From Novosphingobium sp. CECT 9465 (GTDB taxonomy: Bacteria; Pseudomonadota; Alphaproteobacteria; Sphingomonadales; Sphingomonadaceae), in assembly GCF_920987055.1 (NCBI RefSeq), contig NZ_CAKLBX010000001.1:1660501-1724500 (forward strand): a stretch of 64,000 nucleotides of DNA. The letters run 5' to 3'. Made by a program: the position numbers and the translations under genes. A model generated the notes under the pieces. It ran no database searches, was not told the origin of the DNA, and saw nothing but the letters and a program-made list of their open reading frames with translations. Below, in pieces: positions 8,692-16,023 of the stretch; position 1 is the stretch's first letter; each line of letters opens with the position of its first letter.

Positions 8692-10760
8692 TGGCCAGAT
8701 ACTCGCTCGACAAAGAGGGTGACACGGTTGGCGTCATTCACCGGCAGGCCGTTCCGGCGCAGAGCGGCATCGATTTGATTGAGTGTGGTTGAGGGTATGT
8801 CCGCGACCGAAACGTCATGCGCGCGCACGTCTGTTTCGTTCGACCCCCACAGAATACCGGGCCGCTTGACCGTGACGGAACGCGTTGCCAGCGCGAAAGC
8901 GTCATCCAGTTCCTTATCCGTTGGCATGCGCTTGCCGCCCGTGCCCTGCGATACCGCTGCTTCCATCAGGCGGTAGACTTCCAGCCAGTCCGACTTGTTG
9001 CCGCTGCCGGTCAGGTTCATGTCGGGTGTCGCGAACGTGTTGATATGGCCCGCGATGGCCGTGCGGATGCTTACCTCTTTGGTTCCACCAGTCTTGATGC
9101 GCGACCGGTCGGCATCGAGGCGGGCGAACTCTCCCGGCGTAAGCTTCGCGGCAGAGCCATTGATATCCATTGCTGCAAACTGTTCGGGCGCTTCGATTGC
9201 GAGCCGTTGCAGGCGCAGGAATTCAGGCCCGTTTGCCTCTATGGGCTTGGGCGCTGAATTAGCCTTCGCCATATCCGAGAACGACGATACCGCGTCGATG
9301 CTCATACGGTCACGAACGTCTTTTGGGATTTGATCGAGAGACTTGAAACCATCGCCTAGGCCGACAACCACCTTCTTGGCTTCGTCATCTGCCTCGCGTT
9401 CCTCGCGTGCGTCGATGGAATCTTTGCGGGAGAATTCCTGATCGACCCACTGCTTGGCCCGTTGCTTCCGCTCAAACGACCACTCAGCATTGCTGTCGAT
9501 CGACGCATAGGCAGAGCGTTTGTCCCACTCCCCCGCCGCTTGGGCCGAGGGTGCATTGCGCCCGATGTACTGCATCGGATCCACCGCCTTGCCGTTCTTG
9601 CGCGCCACGACGTGGACATGTGGGCCGGTTGTGTTGCCGGTCATGCCGACAGGGCCGAGCGTTGTCGTGCTGGTCACCTGATCGCCACGCTTGACGCTAT
9701 GTGTCCCGAGGTGGGCATAGCTGGTCGTGACGCCGTCGCCATGATCCACGATCACAAAGTTGCCCGACCGTGCATCCGATCCGACCGCAACGACAACACC
9801 TCCAGCAAGAGGAGAGACCGCCGAACCTTCCGGCGCAGCGAAGTCTACCCCGTTGTGCGCACGACCCTTGCCACGCTCAACCCCATAGGCCGACGTAATG
9901 CGTCCATTCTTGACGGGTGGGGTAAACTTCGCGCCGGGTGACGATGCTGGCACTGGACCACCCTGACCAATCGCCCACTGTGCGTCAGTGGAGGCCTGCC
10001 GGGTTTCGATTGCCCCGCGCATGCCCGACGACACCGCCGTCAGATCGCCGAGCGACATGCTCCCGAGGTGGGCCATGCCGTAATCAAGTGCGCCGTCCAC
10101 ATCGCCCTGAGCTTGCAGGGATTCGACAACGCCGCGATGCACCGAGCTTTCGTATTCGTGTTCCGCCTGGGCGATGCTTTCGTCAGATGACCCGGCCAAC
10201 CGCTGCTTTTCGCGGATCGCTTCCCGGCCAAGCTGGACCTGTGCCGCCACCGCTTCGGGCTGTTGCCACATGCGGGCCGCTTCTTCGCGGGATTTGACCG
10301 CCTGCGCGCCAAAGGTCTCGCTTGCCGCCGCTCTGGTCTCTGTGACCTCGTGTTCCGCCAGTTCGGCACGGTACGAGGTCATGTAAATGTTCGTCTTTTC
10401 CTCAAGCAGCTTGCGCGCACGAGGGCTGCGGGCTTGTGTCAGCAGCGTTTGCCGCGTCTTGAGCAACTGTTCCTCTGCCGACTTGAACGCCTTGCCCGCA
10501 TCAACGCCGCGCGAGGCTTTGGCATTCGCCAGCACTTCACCGGCTTCGTCCTGAAACGTCAGCGTGCTGTTGCCGACATCGGTCTTATCCTGCTCCAGTT
10601 CGAGGCCGTCTTTCATCTCAGCATATTTGCCGAGTATCTTGGCAGCACCACCGAGGGCAGCAGCGAGCGGGCTGTCTCCGAACTCTGGCGTGCGCAAGCG
10701 GGCGTTCGTGGCTTGGACCGAGCCGACCTGATTGGGGTTGTAAACCGGAGCGCGTGGCAT
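8688..10760 (-). CDS. phage virion protein with M23 endopeptidase domain, gp15-like ejection protein candidate
   Basis: 690 residues. The N-terminal 270 or so residues are helical and charged, as in phage internal core proteins. A LytM/M23 zinc peptidase domain follows, with His302 and Asp306 (HNGVD) and His381-x-His383 (GPHVHVV), so all metal ligands are present. The C-terminal 300 residues are again helical. M23 enzymes cut peptide cross-bridges in murein, which suits local wall opening during DNA entry. It sits between the gp14-like gene (2 bases upstream) and the giant gene (4-base overlap), so the three are surely co-expressed. The peptidase domain is secure; the ejection role is inferred. 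Confidence 0.8.
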   Translation of the reverse strand: MPRAPVYNPNQVGSVQATNARLRTPEFGDSPLAAALGGAAKILGKYAEMKDGLELEQDKTDVGNSTLTFQDEAGEVLANAKASRGVDAGKAFKSAEEQLLKTRQTLLTQARSPRARKLLEEKTNIYMTSYRAELAEHEVTETRAAASETFGAQAVKSREEAARMWQQPEAVAAQVQLGREAIREKQRLAGSSDESIAQAEHEYESSVHRGVVESLQAQGDVDGALDYGMAHLGSMSLGDLTAVSSGMRGAIETRQASTDAQWAIGQGGPVPASSPGAKFTPPVKNGRITSAYGVERGKGRAHNGVDFAAPEGSAVSPLAGGVVVAVGSDARSGNFVIVDHGDGVTTSYAHLGTHSVKRGDQVTSTTTLGPVGMTGNTTGPHVHVVARKNGKAVDPMQYIGRNAPSAQAAGEWDKRSAYASIDSNAEWSFERKQRAKQWVDQEFSRKDSIDAREEREADDEAKKVVVGLGDGFKSLDQIPKDVRDRMSIDAVSSFSDMAKANSAPKPIEANGPEFLRLQRLAIEAPEQFAAMDINGSAAKLTPGEFARLDADRSRIKTGGTKEVSIRTAIAGHINTFATPDMNLTGSGNKSDWLEVYRLMEAAVSQGTGGKRMPTDKELDDAFALATRSVTVKRPGILWGSNETDVRAHDVSVADIPSTTLNQIDAALRRNGLPVNDANRVTLFVERVSGQ

Positions 10761-10762
10761 CC

Positions 10763-11257
10763 TCAGTTACCCTTTTTGTATTTGTTGTATTGCTGAGCGC
10801 CACCCAAGATTGTGGACCCCATGTCAAACACGCCCTTGACCAGAGCAGCCGTGCCCGCCGAACGAGCGGCATTGGCTTCACCGACGTAGTTCGACGCGGC
10901 GATGTCGCGCCCGCGCATCTTCTGAAAGCCGGAACTGTAAATGCGACCGACGTCTTCGCTGCCCAGCGCCTTGGTATCCGCCACGACATCGGCAGCGGTC
11001 CCAAAATCAATCGCGACACCGTTCGCACCGGCAGCAACACGCTGTTGGCCCTGCAGCTTCGCCATCTGGCGATACTGTGCCTGAGCTTCACCGCGTGTGT
11101 TTTGCTGGTCCTGCAACCATGCTTCGCGCTCAAGACCCGCGTTGCGTTCCGCAATCTTGGCCTTGTAGTTGGCTTGGGCATTGGCTTGCAGTGCCCCGAC
11201 GCCGGTTCCAAGAGCGGCCATGCCCGCTGCGATCAAAGGTAGGGCCGGGGCGCACAT
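10763..11257 (-). CDS. internal virion protein, T7 gp14-like
   Basis: 164 residues, beginning MCAPALPLIAAGMAALGTG, a hydrophobic Ala/Gly-rich segment that could insert into a membrane. The pattern NYKAKIAERNAGLE, then QGQQRVAAGANGVAIDFGTA and a closing VGEANAARSAGTAAL follows the gp14-type virion core proteins of podoviruses. In T7 gp14 goes into the outer membrane as the first part of the ejection channel. The ATG at 11257 follows the previous stop (11259) directly, with GGTGG just upstream; a longer frame exists upstream but overlaps the previous gene completely. The following M23 gene starts two bases after its stop. Confidence 0.75.
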   Translation of the reverse strand: MCAPALPLIAAGMAALGTGVGALQANAQANYKAKIAERNAGLEREAWLQDQQNTRGEAQAQYRQMAKLQGQQRVAAGANGVAIDFGTAADVVADTKALGSEDVGRIYSSGFQKMRGRDIAASNYVGEANAARSAGTAALVKGVFDMGSTILGGAQQYNKYKKGN

Positions 11258-11258
11258 A

Positions 11259-11540
11259 TCAGACCACCCAACCAGACGTAGGGAAGCGGGGGAGTTCGGC
11301 CCCGCCATCGGGTGCAAAGACGCTCTCGCCATCAGGGAACGCCCCACCGATGGCGGTACGGCCCACAGCCTCAGCCACGCGGTCAGGGTCGCTGATCGTG
11401 CGTTCCCATGCTTCACGCTGGACGGGGTCGAGCGGCTCAAGCTTCCAGTTGTCAGGCCCGTCGTAATCAACGAGCGCACCAGCACGCCACCAGCTGAAGT
11501 CGGGTGCCTGCATCATCACCAGGATACGGTGTGTCGCCAT
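11259..11540 (-). CDS. hypothetical phage protein (93 aa)
   Basis: A 93-residue acidic protein with many Trp and Pro residues (FSWWRAGALVDYDGPDNWKL). I do not recognise it. It has no signal peptide or membrane segment. It sits directly before the gp14-like gene and three bases after the coiled-coil gene, in the late operon, so it is probably a small virion or assembly protein. Confidence 0.65.
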   Translation of the reverse strand: MATHRILVMMQAPDFSWWRAGALVDYDGPDNWKLEPLDPVQREAWERTISDPDRVAEAVGRTAIGGAFPDGESVFAPDGGAELPRFPTSGWVV

Positions 11541-11543
11541 GTT

Positions 11544-12179
11544 TTAGCCCTCCGTTTTCGGAGCAAAGGACGCCACTTGCGCGCGAATGATTTCGTGCTG
11601 CCGTTCTTCCAATTGAGCCGCCGAACGGTCACCGAGAAGGAAGCGGTCGCCGCCCAAGAGAGATGTTTGAATGCCGTTTGCAGAAAGGACCGACCCCGCG
11701 ACCGCATACGGACCAAATCCGCCCGACAGTACGGCGAACAACGGATCGAGGTTTGCTTTGCTCGCGTGCGCGGAGCGATAACCAACAGCTTTGGCGCGGA
11801 TTGTTCGTGTCAATTCGACGTGCGCATTAACAGCAGCGGCAAGATCTTGAGCGGCTTGGAGAATGGAGGCCAGCTTCTCAGCTCGTGCCTTAAGCAGCTT
11901 ATCCACGTCTACCGTGAGTGCAGCGAATGCCGCATCGCGGTCGGCTGCGATGCCATCCTTTCGGGCCTGCTGAGATCCACTCCAGGCCGCGTGCAATCCT
12001 TCGAGCGCAGCGTTGAGTGCGTCGAGATGATCCTTTGCCGCCTTGGTGCCTTTATCGTCACCTGCGCCCGTCTGGGCCTTGAATGCCGACGAGTGATATT
12101 CCGCTTCAGCATGCGAGATTGCGCGTTCCAAATCGGCGCGCTGGACGTCGTAATCGTCCTGACTGACAAGCTTCGTCAT
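11544..12179 (-). CDS. coiled-coil phage structural protein candidate (211 aa)
   Basis: 211 residues, mostly helical with heptad-like Ala/Leu/Asp patterns from about 10 to 130. A Gly-rich hydrophobic stretch (VLSGGFGPYAVAG) follows, then a charged helical tail. The start at 12179 has a very good ribosome site (GGAGGGA, seven bases ahead). It is the first gene of the ejection-type late block. It could be a scaffold-like, adaptor or core protein; no family was recognised. Confidence 0.65.
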   Translation of the reverse strand: MTKLVSQDDYDVQRADLERAISHAEAEYHSSAFKAQTGAGDDKGTKAAKDHLDALNAALEGLHAAWSGSQQARKDGIAADRDAAFAALTVDVDKLLKARAEKLASILQAAQDLAAAVNAHVELTRTIRAKAVGYRSAHASKANLDPLFAVLSGGFGPYAVAGSVLSANGIQTSLLGGDRFLLGDRSAAQLEERQHEIIRAQVASFAPKTEG

Positions 12180-12222
12180 GTGTGTCCCTCCAGACGGAGG
12201 AAGCTGCACCGCGCACCTATCG

Positions 12223-12241
12223 ACCGTCGTTTCGCGACGGT
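12223..12241 (+). other. perfect 7-bp inverted repeat in a divergent intergenic region
   Basis: ACCGTCG and CGACGGT are separated by TTTCG. The repeat lies between the coiled-coil gene (reading left from 12179) and the secreted-protein gene (reading right from 12302). No T-run follows on either strand, so it is more likely an operator or a leader hairpin than a terminator. Confidence 0.45.
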
Positions 12242-12301
12242 AGGGTTGATGCATATGCGGTTGAATCGCGGTACAGGTGGCGAAGCAATCAGGGGATCGA
12301 G

Positions 12302-12649
12302 ATGATAGCTTTCGTCATGGCCGCACTACTCGGAGCGTCCGAGCCTGCCAGTGCCTCACTCTCGACCGGCGACATGCTGCCCGTGGCGTCCGCGAAGTTG
12401 AGCGATTGCATCGTCTACAATGCCGTCAGGGCAGATGATGGAACGTCTGATGTCGCTGGCCTTGTCGAAGGTGCCCGTATCAGTTGCGCCACGAAGCTGG
12501 GAATCTGGCGGTACGTCGCGCGAGCGTACATCGTCGCACAACATGGAGCGGTGGACACCGACAAGATCACCGCCGGTTCAGAGCGCTCATTCTTCGACAC
12601 GGTCAACACGAAGGTTGCAACCCTGATCGAGGCTGGCCGGAAGAACTGA
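12302..12649 (+). CDS. small secreted protein on the opposite strand (moron candidate)
   Basis: 115 residues with an N-terminal hydrophobic signal (MIAFVMAALLGASEPASAS) and a likely cleavage site after ASA, so it is probably periplasmic. Two cysteines (in DCIVYN and ISCATK) could form a disulfide. It reads against every neighbouring gene and sits exactly where the element goes from packaging-type to ejection-type genes, the place where terL, portal and capsid genes would be expected. Independent orientation is typical of lysogenic cargo genes, for example superinfection exclusion, but the function is unknown. Its 3' end overlaps the HGG-protein gene tail to tail. Confidence 0.6.
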   Translation: MIAFVMAALLGASEPASASLSTGDMLPVASAKLSDCIVYNAVRADDGTSDVAGLVEGARISCATKLGIWRYVARAYIVAQHGAVDTDKITAGSERSFFDTVNTKVATLIEAGRKN

Positions 12650-12802
12650 GAACCGACCGTGCTTCCAGTTGGGGTTATCCGCCCCACGCGGCGCGCCGGG
12701 TGACTTCCCGCCGTGGCGATGACAGCGCCCGTTGTGCATTGCCCGTGCACCACAGACGCCGCCGTCCCGCCGACGTGCCCCGCAGGGATTACGAGAACAC
12801 AT
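12587..12802 (-). CDS. HGGxSxG-motif phage protein
   Basis: 71 residues from ATG 12802, or 84 from an upstream start at 12841. It carries the cysteine-rich head CSRNPCGARRRDGGVCGA, then GRCHRHGGKSPGAPRG and WKHGRFS. This is the short HGGxSTG-type phage protein often found near terminase genes and sometimes misnamed as a glucan-synthesis protein. The cysteines and histidines suggest a zinc site. The shorter start just overlaps the end of the upstream gene (12789), as is usual in this operon. The function is unknown. The 3' end overlaps the opposite-strand gene by 63 bases. Confidence 0.7.
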   Translation of the reverse strand: MCSRNPCGARRRDGGVCGARAMHNGRCHRHGGKSPGAPRGADNPNWKHGRFSVLPASLDQGCNLRVDRVEE

Positions 12803-13172
12803 CGCGCACGGTAACGTCACTATCAGGGACCGACGAGCCATCGCAAACGGCGATGCAGTATTCCTTTACAGTCCTGCCGTCGCTACGCCGCTTGAGTTCG
12901 GCTTCGATCAACTGTTCGTGCCCCATGCCATCGGCGCGAAGCCCATCACTGAGCGCATGGACACGCTTGCGGCTCGATTGAACGCGCTCCTGCATGTCCG
13001 CCCATATCGCCTTAAGGCTCTGGTCCCGTGGATCAGCATAGCGGTTCATCACCATATCCAGCGTGGCGCGCACCTCAGCCTCATCGCCTGCGTCAGAGAA
13101 GTGGGTGAATATCTCGCCAATCTCACGCCGCTCAGCCGGTGAAGCTCGTTTCAATATCTCTAACAGATGCAT
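12789..13172 (-). CDS. hypothetical phage protein downstream of terS
   Basis: A 127-residue charged, helical protein that begins three bases after the stop of the small terminase gene. The N-terminal part (EILKRASPAERREIGEIFTHF) looks like a helical bundle. I see no catalytic motif and recognise no family. In full phages this position is normally taken by, or leads into, the large terminase gene, but the protein is far too small and has no Walker A motif. Confidence 0.65.
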   Translation of the reverse strand: MHLLEILKRASPAERREIGEIFTHFSDAGDEAEVRATLDMVMNRYADPRDQSLKAIWADMQERVQSSRKRVHALSDGLRADGMGHEQLIEAELKRRSDGRTVKEYCIAVCDGSSVPDSDVTVRDVFS

Positions 13173-13175
13173 GTC

Positions 13176-13688
13176 TTACCCTTTCCGTTTTTCTGCCGCG
13201 TGCATGATTGCCGCCAGCCTCACTGCAATGTCTTCGGTGCTCATCTTGCGCGCACGATTATCCAGGCCATCCATGCCGCCGAGGCGTAGGGCGGTTGAAT
13301 CCCCGTAGCGCTTGGGGGCCAGCTTCCCGGCCAACCACTTGCGGCTATCGACGCGAAGCCTTGCCCGCTGGACGTGCTCAGGGACGAACGTCTGCCCGTC
13401 TTCGCCCTGCACATAGTCCGCGCCGGAATCGTCGCTGATTTCGATCACGTCTTCTGCTAACGTCTCGGCAAGCAGTTGCTTGGCAATCTGGTACGCCGTC
13501 CGGAACTCGACATCGGTCGCCAGCCATTCGAACACCGTCGTTTTCGAAGGCATGTCTTCGTCCAAGCATATCTTGCGGACGCTCTCACCCAGCATGAGCC
13601 GCTTGCAGATCGTCACCTGTACGGGCGTCAGTTCCTTTTCCTCGCGTGCGCGCGCGGGCGCGGGGGCGTAATGGTCCGGTCCCGCCAT
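13176..13688 (-). CDS. terS: phage terminase small subunit (Sf6-type)
   Basis: 170 residues. The N-terminal half has a helix-turn-helix-like segment (QVTICKRLMLGESVRKICLD, then MPSKTTVFEWLA). It is followed by FRTAYQIAKQLLAETLAEDV and, near residue 110, RARLRVDSRKWLAGKLAPKR. This is the usual layout of the Sf6-like small terminase/DNA-recognition family. Such proteins pick the packaging site and hand DNA to the large subunit. No large-subunit gene follows. In phage satellites a stand-alone TerS redirects a helper's packaging motor, so this gene matters for judging the element. The start overlaps the upstream stop (TAATG). Confidence 0.8.
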   Translation of the reverse strand: MAGPDHYAPAPARAREEKELTPVQVTICKRLMLGESVRKICLDEDMPSKTTVFEWLATDVEFRTAYQIAKQLLAETLAEDVIEISDDSGADYVQGEDGQTFVPEHVQRARLRVDSRKWLAGKLAPKRYGDSTALRLGGMDGLDNRARKMSTEDIAVRLAAIMHAAEKRKG

Positions 13689-13963
13689 TATCTGCCCCCG
13701 ATGTCGCTGATGTCGTCGTCCAGTTCACCCGGAGCGAGGCGCGAGGCGCGGGGAGGGCGCTCTGCCCGTGCATGGCGAGGGGCGCGCCGAGATGCACCGT
13801 CCTGCTTGGGTTGCGAGACGTAGACCTGCCATGTCGGCTCCTCTGCCTCGCGATCAAGGAACGCCACCACAGACGCCTTGCCCAGCCAGCCCGACAAGTA
13901 GCGATTACCGCTGGCACTGATCCGCTCGCGCAGATCGAACAAATGTACCTTGCTATCCATCAT
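13688..13963 (-). CDS. hypothetical phage protein (91 aa)
   Basis: A 91-residue protein: a globular first half (KVHLFDLRERISASGNRYL, ending with WQVYVSQPKQ) and a basic then acidic tail (RRAPRHARAERPPRASR, then DDDISDIGG). The first half looks like the small single-strand-binding-like or modifier proteins common in sphingomonad prophages, but the match is only an impression. The ribosome site GAGGAG lies ahead of two ATG codons at 13963 and 13960. The stop overlaps terS (TAATG). Confidence 0.6.
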   Translation of the reverse strand: MMDSKVHLFDLRERISASGNRYLSGWLGKASVVAFLDREAEEPTWQVYVSQPKQDGASRRAPRHARAERPPRASRLAPGELDDDISDIGGR

Positions 13964-13976
13964 GTCATTTCACTCC

Positions 13977-14858
13977 TCATTGCGCGGGGACCAGAGCGTC
14001 CGCCGACAGTTCCAAGCACGCAGCTTCGAGTTGATTGAAGGGGAGCATCCGCCCGCAGGCTTCTTGCAGGGGGATGCGGTAATGGTCGGGCAGGGACCGG
14101 CCAGCGCGGAACCGTGACAACGCCGCCTCCGGTATCTGAGCATTGTGAGCCAGACGCCGAGCGCCGCCATATCCAACCATGTCGATGATGGTCCGTGACC
14201 ACCGCCGCAGTTCGGTCAGTTCGAGGCGCAAATCGGCCCGCCGTAGTTTCTCACCTTGAGACGGCAGACTTTCAGACCCCGACGACCCAGCCCCATACTG
14301 GTTATCTATAAGCAGTGTTGTATTCACACCGACACATGGGGTGCAAAACTCAGGACTTGCCGCATCATCAGTTGTGAAAACAACAACGGAGTTTTTCACC
14401 ATCGTTGTTGTTTCAACACCGGAAAGGGGGTCCTGCGTTGTTGTTCTCACACCGCCGAATTTCCGAGTTTTTCCAGCAGCAGGCCTCCAATCGCGATAGT
14501 CATTGGTCGCCTTCTCGATGTTGCGCGGCTTTCCCGTGGACACGAACGTCAGGCGGTACTCACGAACTTTCGCGTGCTGGCGGTCAGCATCCGAGACGCA
14601 TTCGAGGAAGCCGTGCTGTATAAGCTCTGCCACCGCCTTGGCGTTCGGGCCGTGGTTCTTGTTGCCCAGCCTCGCGCCGATCGCATGAATGCCGAGGCCG
14701 AGATGCCCGTTGTTGTAACCGTCGTGGCGGTCCTGGAATACCTGCAGGACAGCGCGCGCACGAAAGCTCAGATGCTTCCATGCGACGCTGTCGATGACAG
14801 CGCGGGGCGTCTGGAAGAAGTTTCCATTGACGTCGGCTTTCTGAGGTCCTCCAGCCAT
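13977..14858 (-). CDS. winged-helix replication-type phage protein
   Basis: 293 residues. The N-terminal 110 or so resemble phage replication and helix-turn-helix proteins: FFQTPRAVIDSVAWKHLSFR, then HAIGARLGNKNHGPNAKAVA and a closing wing strand (VREYRLTFVS). A Thr/Val-rich, probably flexible linker with repeated TTT segments follows, and a C-terminal helical domain with another HTH-like segment (LAHNAQIPEAALSRFRAG). It is likely to start replication of the element or regulate it. The start overlaps the previous stop (TAATG). The linker (about 14260-14480) is less GC-rich than its surroundings. Confidence 0.6.
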   Translation of the reverse strand: MAGGPQKADVNGNFFQTPRAVIDSVAWKHLSFRARAVLQVFQDRHDGYNNGHLGLGIHAIGARLGNKNHGPNAKAVAELIQHGFLECVSDADRQHAKVREYRLTFVSTGKPRNIEKATNDYRDWRPAAGKTRKFGGVRTTTQDPLSGVETTTMVKNSVVVFTTDDAASPEFCTPCVGVNTTLLIDNQYGAGSSGSESLPSQGEKLRRADLRLELTELRRWSRTIIDMVGYGGARRLAHNAQIPEAALSRFRAGRSLPDHYRIPLQEACGRMLPFNQLEAACLELSADALVPAQ

Positions 14859-15100
14859 TAGCCGGTTGCCTGCAGCCAGTGAGGCGTTTCATGCGGTACA
14901 ATGGGCAAGCCTTGGCGAACCAGCGGGTGCAGCATCAAGGCGGTCACCTCAGCGAGCGAGCCTTCCTCTGTCAGCACTGGTCGAGGGTCAGCAGGATCGC
15001 GTTCACCCCGGAACACGCCGCAGATCACTCCCTCATCGACTTCGATCATCACCCACGCGCGCACAGGCATGCCGGGGAATATCCGGACGGTTGCTGTCAT
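14858..15100 (-). CDS. hypothetical early phage protein (80 aa)
   Basis: 80 residues, compact and acidic, with beta-strand-like segments (RAWVMIEVDEGVICGVFRG) and a C-terminal RQGLPIVPHETPHWL. I do not recognise the family. The ATG at 15100 overlaps the stop of a possible 40-residue ORF (ATGA) and its own stop overlaps the next start (TAATG), so it is in the middle of a coupled operon. Confidence 0.6.
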   Translation of the reverse strand: MTATVRIFPGMPVRAWVMIEVDEGVICGVFRGERDPADPRPVLTEEGSLAEVTALMLHPLVRQGLPIVPHETPHWLQATG

Positions 15101-15219
15101 CGCCGCACCCCCAGCATGGGGCGCAACCGGCGAGCGGCGAGCCTTGCCCCAAGGCGTCCAATGTCGTATGGGTTGCCCTGTCCCGTCGCCTGCCAGCATG
15201 GAACAGCGAGGCCCCTCAT
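15097..15219 (-). CDS. possible small ORF (40 aa), coupled to the next gene
   Basis: A 40-codon frame beginning MRGLAVPCWQATGQG and ending in an Arg/Leu-rich helix (RLGARLAARRLRPMLGVRR). GAGG lies five bases before the ATG, it begins 16 bases after the previous stop, and its TGA overlaps the next ATG (ATGA). This spacing is exactly that of real genes in this operon. The sequence is short and a hairpin covers its start, so it may be a leader peptide or chance. Confidence 0.4.
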   Translation of the reverse strand: MRGLAVPCWQATGQGNPYDIGRLGARLAARRLRPMLGVRR

Positions 15220-15232
15220 CGGGCCTCGTTTT
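15207..15232 (+). terminator. terminator-shaped hairpin on the non-coding strand
   Basis: CGAGGCCC (15207-15214) pairs with GGGCCTCG (15221-15228) around CTCATC, and TTTT follows on the + strand. It would stop rightward transcripts, yet all genes here read leftward. On the leftward mRNA the same hairpin covers the ribosome site and ATG of the small 40-codon ORF, so it may act on translation instead. Confidence 0.45.
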
Positions 15233-15235
15233 CGT

Positions 15236-15511
15236 TCAGGGGGTGCCATCGTTTGCGCCCTCCTCATCGCTGGAGAGGCGAAGGAACGGCAAACCGCTGC
15301 GGTAAAGGTCGGCACCCTTCGTAAGCATGCTGACATGGTGGCGATGCCATTCGCGCGCGTAGTCATTCGCCCCCTTCGCAGAGAGCGTGAAGTGTTCAGC
15401 CTGATGCAAATCAGGATCCCCATCGATTGTGGGAATGTGTGTCAATACCTCGTAACCAGCGCCCAGCCTTGAGGGCCGCACTTCGACGCCGAACAGTCGA
15501 TTGCGCGTCAT
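15236..15511 (-). CDS. hypothetical early phage protein (91 aa)
   Basis: A 91-residue protein with an N-terminal beta-rich part (RNRLFGVEVRPSRLGAGYEV) and a charged helical second half (NDYAREWHRHHVSML). No family was recognised. It starts inside the stop of the HTH gene (ATGA at 15511-15508), so the two are coupled. It sits among the early genes between the regulator-like and replication-type genes. Confidence 0.6.
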   Translation of the reverse strand: MTRNRLFGVEVRPSRLGAGYEVLTHIPTIDGDPDLHQAEHFTLSAKGANDYAREWHRHHVSMLTKGADLYRSGLPFLRLSSDEEGANDGTP

Positions 15512-15690
15512 GCTGTGACACCCCTTCCTGCGACCCAGCGGTCGAGGTCGGCCAGACGGTAGCGAACGCCCCGGCCATCACGATGGAGGCGGGTGAATTC
15601 CGGCCCGTCTCCTCGTGCGCGCATTGCGGCGAGAGTGCGCTCAGACAGCTTGAGATAGCGGGCCGATTCAGGTGAAGTCATGAGTTCCAT
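15508..15690 (-). CDS. excisionase/AlpA-type HTH DNA-binding protein
   Basis: 60 residues, the size of one winged-helix domain. SPESARYLKLSERTLAAMRA is the helix-turn-helix (HTH_17/MerR-like), and the wing has GVRYRLADLDRWVAGR. Proteins of this type are recombination directionality factors or small regulators in integrative elements. AGGGG is placed seven bases before the ATG at 15690. It is the second such protein in the element (the other at 17025-17201), so one may serve excision and the other regulation. Confidence 0.75.
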   Translation of the reverse strand: MELMTSPESARYLKLSERTLAAMRARGDGPEFTRLHRDGRGVRYRLADLDRWVAGRGVTA

Positions 15691-15763
15691 AGGACACCCC
15701 TAAGTTGATTGTGCATGCATGCAGGAGGCTACCGCTTGAATGAATCGCGCCGCATGCCCATGC

Positions 15764-16021
15764 TCAAGCCCCCTTCGGATTGAAGCGAAAGTTCATCATG
15801 GCGGCGAGATAGCCAGCATCTCGCGATGCCTCGCAGTCTGGCGTCCGCTCACTCATCATCATCACTTGAAGCAGGACGCGGCTGCGCTGCTTGGCTGGCA
15901 AGCTGCCGACCAGTGCGAGGATGAATGCCATCTCGGGCGTGCGGGTGAAGTCGGGCTTGCGCGGCTCTGATACCGGCTGCTTGGCGGCACGGTGCGCGGC
16001 AAGGTTTATGACGGTGCCCAT
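15764..16021 (-). CDS. hypothetical early phage protein (85 aa)
   Basis: 85 residues beginning MGTVINLAAHRAAKQPV, a short N-terminal tag widespread in small sphingomonad phage proteins. A helical middle (FILALVGSLPAKQRSRVLL) and a Met-rich segment follow. No known domain. The ATG at 16021 is chosen over the GTG at 16027 because GGGGAGG lies seven bases before the ATG and only one base before the GTG. It follows the 99-residue gene directly. Confidence 0.6.
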   Translation of the reverse strand: MGTVINLAAHRAAKQPVSEPRKPDFTRTPEMAFILALVGSLPAKQRSRVLLQVMMMSERTPDCEASRDAGYLAAMMNFRFNPKGA

Positions 16022-16023
16022 GG

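Noticed and set aside
12789-13172. Remnant of a large terminase after terS
   Set aside because: No Walker A, Walker B or nuclease motif is found in this 127-residue protein or in any other frame of the stretch.
14260-14480. Separate gene or frameshift in the Thr-rich middle of the 293-residue protein
   Set aside because: The frame stays open and both flanks are in the same frame with plausible domains, so a linker is the simpler reading.
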